Of a stretch of 11,173 bases of DNA, positions 7,194 to 11,173 are shown piece after piece (position 1 is the first letter of the stretch; every line of letters begins with the position of its first letter). The stretch is from NCBI GenBank assembly GCA_039182965.1, contig JBCDBW010000131.1:1-11173 (forward strand). The letters are read 5' to 3'. A program made the position numbers and the translations under genes. Source of the stretch: JBCDBW01 sp039182965. GTDB taxonomy: Bacteria; Verrucomicrobiota; Verrucomicrobiia; Verrucomicrobiales; DEV007. The notes below the pieces were generated by a model. The model did no database searches. It saw only the letters and a list, made by a program, of their open reading frames with translations, and was not told where the DNA came from.

Positions 7194-10100
7194 ATGAAGA
7201 AATTCATCAAGCTTCTCCTCTCAACCCTCAGCTTCCTTGTGCTTCTCCTTGCCCTTGGAGCAGGAGCTTTTCTCGCCTTCTCCATCCCCATCCCCCTCAC
7301 CGGGTTCAACGAGGCCATAGACGAGCAAATTACGAAGACCCTCGGACGAGAGGTCTCTCTCGATGGCAAAATTATCCTCGTCTCAGGCACCACCCCGGCA
7401 CTACGCGTGGAAAATATCTCCATCGCCAATCCCGCCCATTGGCCCGGAGACGGTAACCTCGCTCACCTCGAACGCTTCCAGACCGCAATCAGCCTCCGCG
7501 AACTCATCGACCGCCAAATCGATATCGATAATGTCACCATCCACGGTCTCGCTCTCAACCTCGAAGAAAATAAGGTCGGAGAAGGAAATTGGGAAGATAT
7601 CGGCACGCCCACACAAGACACACTACCAAAAAAACAAGCTCCGGATACCGAAACCAAACCGGGAAATCACAAGCTTAACATTCAGTTTACCGGTCTCGAT
7701 TTCCTGAGCGTCAGTGAGATTGCGGTCACTCACAAAGTCCATGGCCAGACAGAGAAATCCCTCCTCCAGCTCAACGGCCTCAATGGCTCCGCCCTCCATA
7801 ATCACGCCATCCGCCTCGCCATCTCGGGAACCATCCTCGAGCTGCCATTCGATGGCTCCTTCTCCGGCGGCACTCTCGACGAGCTCCTCGCCGGAGCAGA
7901 CAAATGGCCCTTCGAATTCGACCTCAATCTCGAAAATGCAAGTCTCTCCGTCAAAGGCAATATGGCCGCCAATAACTTCAGCACCCCCGGCGCCCTCGAG
8001 TTCAACCTCGATATCCCCGATATGCAAAGCCTCACACCTCTCACCGGTCCGCTTCCCCTTCAAGGCGGCGTAAGCTTCTCCGGCAAGACACTTCGCACCT
8101 CATTCGGTCACTACCAAATCCCCGAGTTGAACGGAAAGATCGCAGACGCCGCCGTATCCGGCTCCGTCGAGATCGACATGACCGCCAAACCCCCCAAGCT
8201 CAAAGGAACGGTGAATGTCGATCGCATCGACCTCGGCGCCATCGCGACCGACGATGACGAAAAATCAAAAGTAAATGGCGAAACCCCACCCGCGGACACG
8301 AAAGATTCCAAAGACCGCACCCTCGCCAACACCAAATCCACAGCCCCAAAACCCATTGCTTCACCCCCACCAACAATCCTCCCCGTCACCGGCAGTTTCA
8401 CCCTCAACATCAAGCAGATCATCGGCCTTCCCGCCCAAGCGCGCGATATCAAACTGAATCTCGACGTGAATACAGACGACGCTTCTGCGGAAGTCGGGCT
8501 CATCTTCGCAAACGCCCCGTTCACTGGCCAACTTGACCTCAAACGCAATCCCGAAAACGGCGAAAACGCCATCAAAGTCGACCTCGACGGAAGGAATGCC
8601 GACCTCACCAAGCTCCTCTTCATCTTCCTCGGCGACAAACGCCTCAGCGGAAGCTTCGAAAGCGCCGACATCGGAGTCATTGGCTCCGGATCATCCCTAA
8701 AGGACGCGTGGGATAAACGCCACATCGACATCGAAATTGCAAATGCCGAAATGAACTACAAAACCGAGGCTAAGGACTGGTACTTCTTCATGAAAGCCGG
8801 CTCCGTCCGACGCCAGTTCGGAAAACCGGGCGAAATCCTCGCCAACGGCACTCTCAGTGACGCCCCCTATGAACTCCGGATCCCCTTCCTTCTTCCAAAA
8901 GGCGCTACCTTTGGTCAGATCCAATCCATAACCGGGAAAATCGCCGACCTCCAATTCGAAGTGATAGACGAAACGCCCAAGGACGCTAAACCGTATTCCC
9001 AACTCGCTTTTGATCTGAATGGAGGCAACCTCGCCGAGCTCGACACCATCTATGAACTCGACCTCCCGCCTCTCGGCCCCTACTCAGTCTCAGGCGTCAT
9101 CGATGTCATCGGACAGAATCTCTCGCTCGAGGACCTCAAGGTCCAGGTCGGTGAAAGCCTTCTCCTCGCCAACATCAAACTCGACAAAACCATCAAGCCC
9201 CACACACTAAATGCGACCATCAACGCCGAAACCATCCAGCTTGACGACTTCGAAGCCGCTGGGTGGTCCCTCACGGAAGGAAAAGAAAGCACAAAAGCTC
9301 CTCTCGAAGAAACGGAAAAGAGCACGCCGGTTCCCGAAACTAACACCGCCAACACCACGGATGGCGCTGCCGCCGCATCAACGCTCCCGAAGGGCCTCCT
9401 CAGCTACGAGGTCCTCAGCTTACTCAACGCCAACATCACACTCGATGTCGGTGAGGTAATCTCCGGACCCGATCACCTCGGCAAAGCCAATGCCATACTC
9501 ACCCTCAAAGATGCACGCGTCGATCTGAACCCTCTCACACTCGCCATCCCCGGAGGTAAAGTCGACAGCTCACTGGTCTTCCAACCCAAAGCCGATGATA
9601 CCCTCGATTGGAACCTCAAAATCGACGCCCAGCGCGCCGACTACAGTGTCCTCCTTCGACGAATCGATCCCGACACCAAGATCGCCGGAATCATCAATAT
9701 CGATCTCGACCTCGCCGCAAATGGCGTTCCCTTTGGCGCCCCACAGCTGAACGTCGCCACCGGCCGCCTCGACTTCTCCGTTTGTCCCGAAAGCCTCGAT
9801 GCCGGTATCCTGGATCTCTGGGCCACCAATATCGTCCTCGCCCTCATCCCCAAACTCGACCCCGATAACCAATCCAAACTCAACTGCGTTGTCGCAAAAC
9901 TACATCTCGACGACGGTATCATCTTCCCGGAAGCCCTCGGCCTCGATACGTCCACACTCCGGATGGTCGCCGAAGGCGGTATCAATCTGAAGGAAAACAC
10001 CATCGATCTCACGCTCACACCACACCCGAAAAACCCCCAAATCCTTAGTCTCGAAACGCCCGTGATGATCACTGGCAGTCTCCATGAACCCACCATCGAG

Positions 10101-10322
10101 ATGGGCGCCCTCCCCGTTACCAGCACGATCGGACGCATGGCCAAAAATATCGTCCTCTTCCCCGTCAAGGCCATCGCTGATGAACGCCTTCCCGAAGACG
10201 GCCGCGACATCTGCTCCTGCGCCGTAAACTACGCGCCCAACCCCGAAGCCAATGGCGCCCTCATCCCCGGCGAAGAACCCAACCTCCCGCCCGGCCCAAC
10301 ACCCGCTTCCAAGCAAGAATGA
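7194..10322 (+). CDS. AsmA family membrane-anchored envelope protein
   Basis: A 1042-residue protein: a short basic start (MKKFIK), one N-terminal membrane helix (about 7-30) and a very long periplasmic part rich in beta-strands. The region right after the helix (about 35-130: FNEAIDEQITKTLGREVSLDG, then LRVENISIANP and WPGDGNLAHLERFQTAISL) is the typical AsmA N-terminal domain. The C-terminal AsmA region (about 830-990) ends in GINLKENTIDLTLTPHP and VMITGSLHEPTI, the usual closing repeats. AsmA-like proteins (AsmA, TamB, YhdP in E. coli) are elongated beta-rich grooves thought to carry phospholipids toward the outer membrane. Two polar, Pro/Ser/Thr/Lys/Glu-rich linkers (about 357-395 and 694-734) divide the protein, and the tail is proline-rich. 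It is longer than E. coli AsmA (617) and shorter than TamB (1259). The stop overlaps the next start as ATGA. Confidence 0.92.
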   Translation: MKKFIKLLLSTLSFLVLLLALGAGAFLAFSIPIPLTGFNEAIDEQITKTLGREVSLDGKIILVSGTTPALRVENISIANPAHWPGDGNLAHLERFQTAISLRELIDRQIDIDNVTIHGLALNLEENKVGEGNWEDIGTPTQDTLPKKQAPDTETKPGNHKLNIQFTGLDFLSVSEIAVTHKVHGQTEKSLLQLNGLNGSALHNHAIRLAISGTILELPFDGSFSGGTLDELLAGADKWPFEFDLNLENASLSVKGNMAANNFSTPGALEFNLDIPDMQSLTPLTGPLPLQGGVSFSGKTLRTSFGHYQIPELNGKIADAAVSGSVEIDMTAKPPKLKGTVNVDRIDLGAIATDDDEKSKVNGETPPADTKDSKDRTLANTKSTAPKPIASPPPTILPVTGSFTLNIKQIIGLPAQARDIKLNLDVNTDDASAEVGLIFANAPFTGQLDLKRNPENGENAIKVDLDGRNADLTKLLFIFLGDKRLSGSFESADIGVIGSGSSLKDAWDKRHIDIEIANAEMNYKTEAKDWYFFMKAGSVRRQFGKPGEILANGTLSDAPYELRIPFLLPKGATFGQIQSITGKIADLQFEVIDETPKDAKPYSQLAFDLNGGNLAELDTIYELDLPPLGPYSVSGVIDVIGQNLSLEDLKVQVGESLLLANIKLDKTIKPHTLNATINAETIQLDDFEAAGWSLTEGKESTKAPLEETEKSTPVPETNTANTTDGAAAASTLPKGLLSYEVLSLLNANITLDVGEVISGPDHLGKANAILTLKDARVDLNPLTLAIPGGKVDSSLVFQPKADDTLDWNLKIDAQRADYSVLLRRIDPDTKIAGIINIDLDLAANGVPFGAPQLNVATGRLDFSVCPESLDAGILDLWATNIVLALIPKLDPDNQSKLNCVVAKLHLDDGIIFPEALGLDTSTLRMVAEGGINLKENTIDLTLTPHPKNPQILSLETPVMITGSLHEPTIEMGALPVTSTIGRMAKNIVLFPVKAIADERLPEDGRDICSCAVNYAPNPEANGALIPGEEPNLPPGPTPASKQE

Positions 10323-11119
10323 ACAGAATTCATTGGCTCGCCTGGCCCGCCCTCACCTTCGGCATTATCGGGATCGCGCTCTCCTTAGCAGCCATCGTCG
10401 CCATATCCATATCAAGCGCCCAAATTCAATCGTCCGTCGACAAGGTCTTCAGCCGTGCCGACGTCGCCCTTACGACGGCACACGTCATTTCGAACGAGGT
10501 CGCCGACTCCATCACCGATTCCCGCCAATACCTCAGCGGAGTAAACCAACGCATGGAGGAGAAAGTTCTGGGCCTCTCAACCAATGCGCCCACCAATCCC
10601 TCCCAGGTCGAAGCATTGACCATCAGCCTCGTGACCGTGTCCCAACACGTCCAAAGCTGGTTCACCCTTTTCGAGTCCGCCATACAACTCTCCGAACTCA
10701 TCGAAGAGCTCATTGATGCCACCATCTTCTTCTTCCGCTCCGACAACCAAATCCGCCACGATACTCTCATCGCACTCGAAAATGGTCACGCGCAGCTTCA
10801 AGAAACCCTCGTCGCCGTTGACGAGCTCATCACCCAGTGGGAAGACATTCGCTCCAACCCCAAGTCTCCCCCTAATATTCAACCCTTCTTCTCCCGCATC
10901 GATCACACCCTCGTAAATGCTCAGCAATACAGCATCGATTTCACCCAAGGTCTCACCAAACTCCAATCCGCCACCAACGCCCTCCAATCCCGCCTCAAAA
11001 GACGCCTCACCGTCGTCACCCTCATCATCTCCCTACTCCTCGTTTGGAACGCGGCTGCTCAATTCACCCTCGCCCGCTGGGGCTGGCAAAACCGCCTCCT
11101 CAAAAAAATTCCCCGCTGA
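10319..11119 (+). CDS. Unrecognised membrane protein, two membrane helices flanking a helical domain
   Basis: I do not recognise this 266-residue protein. It has an N-terminal hydrophobic helix (about 9-32), a long polar, mostly helical middle (33-228) and a second hydrophobic helix (about 230-249) followed by a basic tail (RLLKKIPR at the end). The basic flank LKRRL before the second helix and the basic C-terminus leave the topology ambiguous; a periplasmic middle with both ends inside is one option. The middle has stretches such as SSVDKVFSRADVALTTA and NALQSRLKRRL that could be coiled coil, plus a proline-rich break near 180-190. No catalytic motif is visible. Its start overlaps the AsmA stop (ATGA), so the two are probably translated together and may act together in the envelope. 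It resembles the periplasmic helical sensor regions of signalling proteins only in shape; no output domain is present. Confidence 0.8.
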   Translation: MNRIHWLAWPALTFGIIGIALSLAAIVAISISSAQIQSSVDKVFSRADVALTTAHVISNEVADSITDSRQYLSGVNQRMEEKVLGLSTNAPTNPSQVEALTISLVTVSQHVQSWFTLFESAIQLSELIEELIDATIFFFRSDNQIRHDTLIALENGHAQLQETLVAVDELITQWEDIRSNPKSPPNIQPFFSRIDHTLVNAQQYSIDFTQGLTKLQSATNALQSRLKRRLTVVTLIISLLLVWNAAAQFTLARWGWQNRLLKKIPR

Positions 11120-11133
11120 TTCTACCAAAAGTG

Positions 11134-11173
11134 ATGTTTTCTTCTCGTGACATGGACCCCTCTCATCCATCAA
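11134..11173 (+). CDS. Possible start of a further gene, cut by the window end
   Basis: An open frame begins at ATG 11134 (with an adjoining in-frame GTG at 11131 and another ATG at 11152) and is still open at the last base, reading MFSSRDMDPSHPS. It follows the previous stop by about 14 bases, the spacing seen elsewhere in these operons. Only 13 codons are visible, so neither identity nor reality can be judged. Confidence 0.25.
   Translation, partial: MFSSRDMDPSHPS

Overview
The window (11,173 bases, GC-rich) looks like chromosome from a Gram-negative, double-membraned bacterium of the Planctomycetes-Verrucomicrobia-Chlamydiae group. Verrucomicrobiota is my best guess, and the rank below that is unknown. 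The pointers are a bacterial V/A-type ATPase operon carrying the DUF2764 gene (the arrangement known from Chlamydia and relatives), a lipoprotein L,D-transpeptidase, an AsmA-like envelope protein and almost no Shine-Dalgarno sequences. There is no mobile element, RNA gene, CRISPR array or sign of recent transfer. The window is almost fully coding, and no gap exceeds about 55 bases.

Layout. (1) 17-3712, plus strand: V/A-type ATPase genes in the order subunit K (membrane rotor ring), subunit E (peripheral stalk), a DUF2764 protein, subunit A (catalytic). They are packed with gaps of 15 and 19 bases and a 4-base ATGA overlap. The cluster stops after A, where a convergent gene begins. Subunits B, D and I, which normally accompany these genes, must lie upstream of base 1 or elsewhere. 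(2) 3731-6006, minus strand: a two-gene unit read leftward, first a CNNM/CBS membrane protein, then a lipoprotein L,D-transpeptidase. (3) 6058-11119, plus strand: a second operon with a DUF389 membrane protein, a 1042-residue AsmA-like protein and an unrecognised 266-residue protein with two membrane segments. The last two overlap by ATGA. A possible further gene starts near 11134 and runs off the window.

How they fit together. The ATPase couples ATP to ion movement; the rotor subunit keeps the ligand set of the sodium-binding Enterococcus hirae ring, so sodium coupling is plausible. The other genes are envelope functions: peptidoglycan cross-linking or lipoprotein attachment, possible ion transport (CNNM), and a membrane/lipid-homeostasis-like operon (AsmA plus partner).

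The most interesting points are: the permuted ATPase gene order; hints that the DUF2764 protein is a very divergent subunit C; a transpeptidase made of one active domain followed by a complete but catalytically dead copy; and a strong C-over-G bias of the plus strand that persists through the minus-strand genes and divides codon use by strand.
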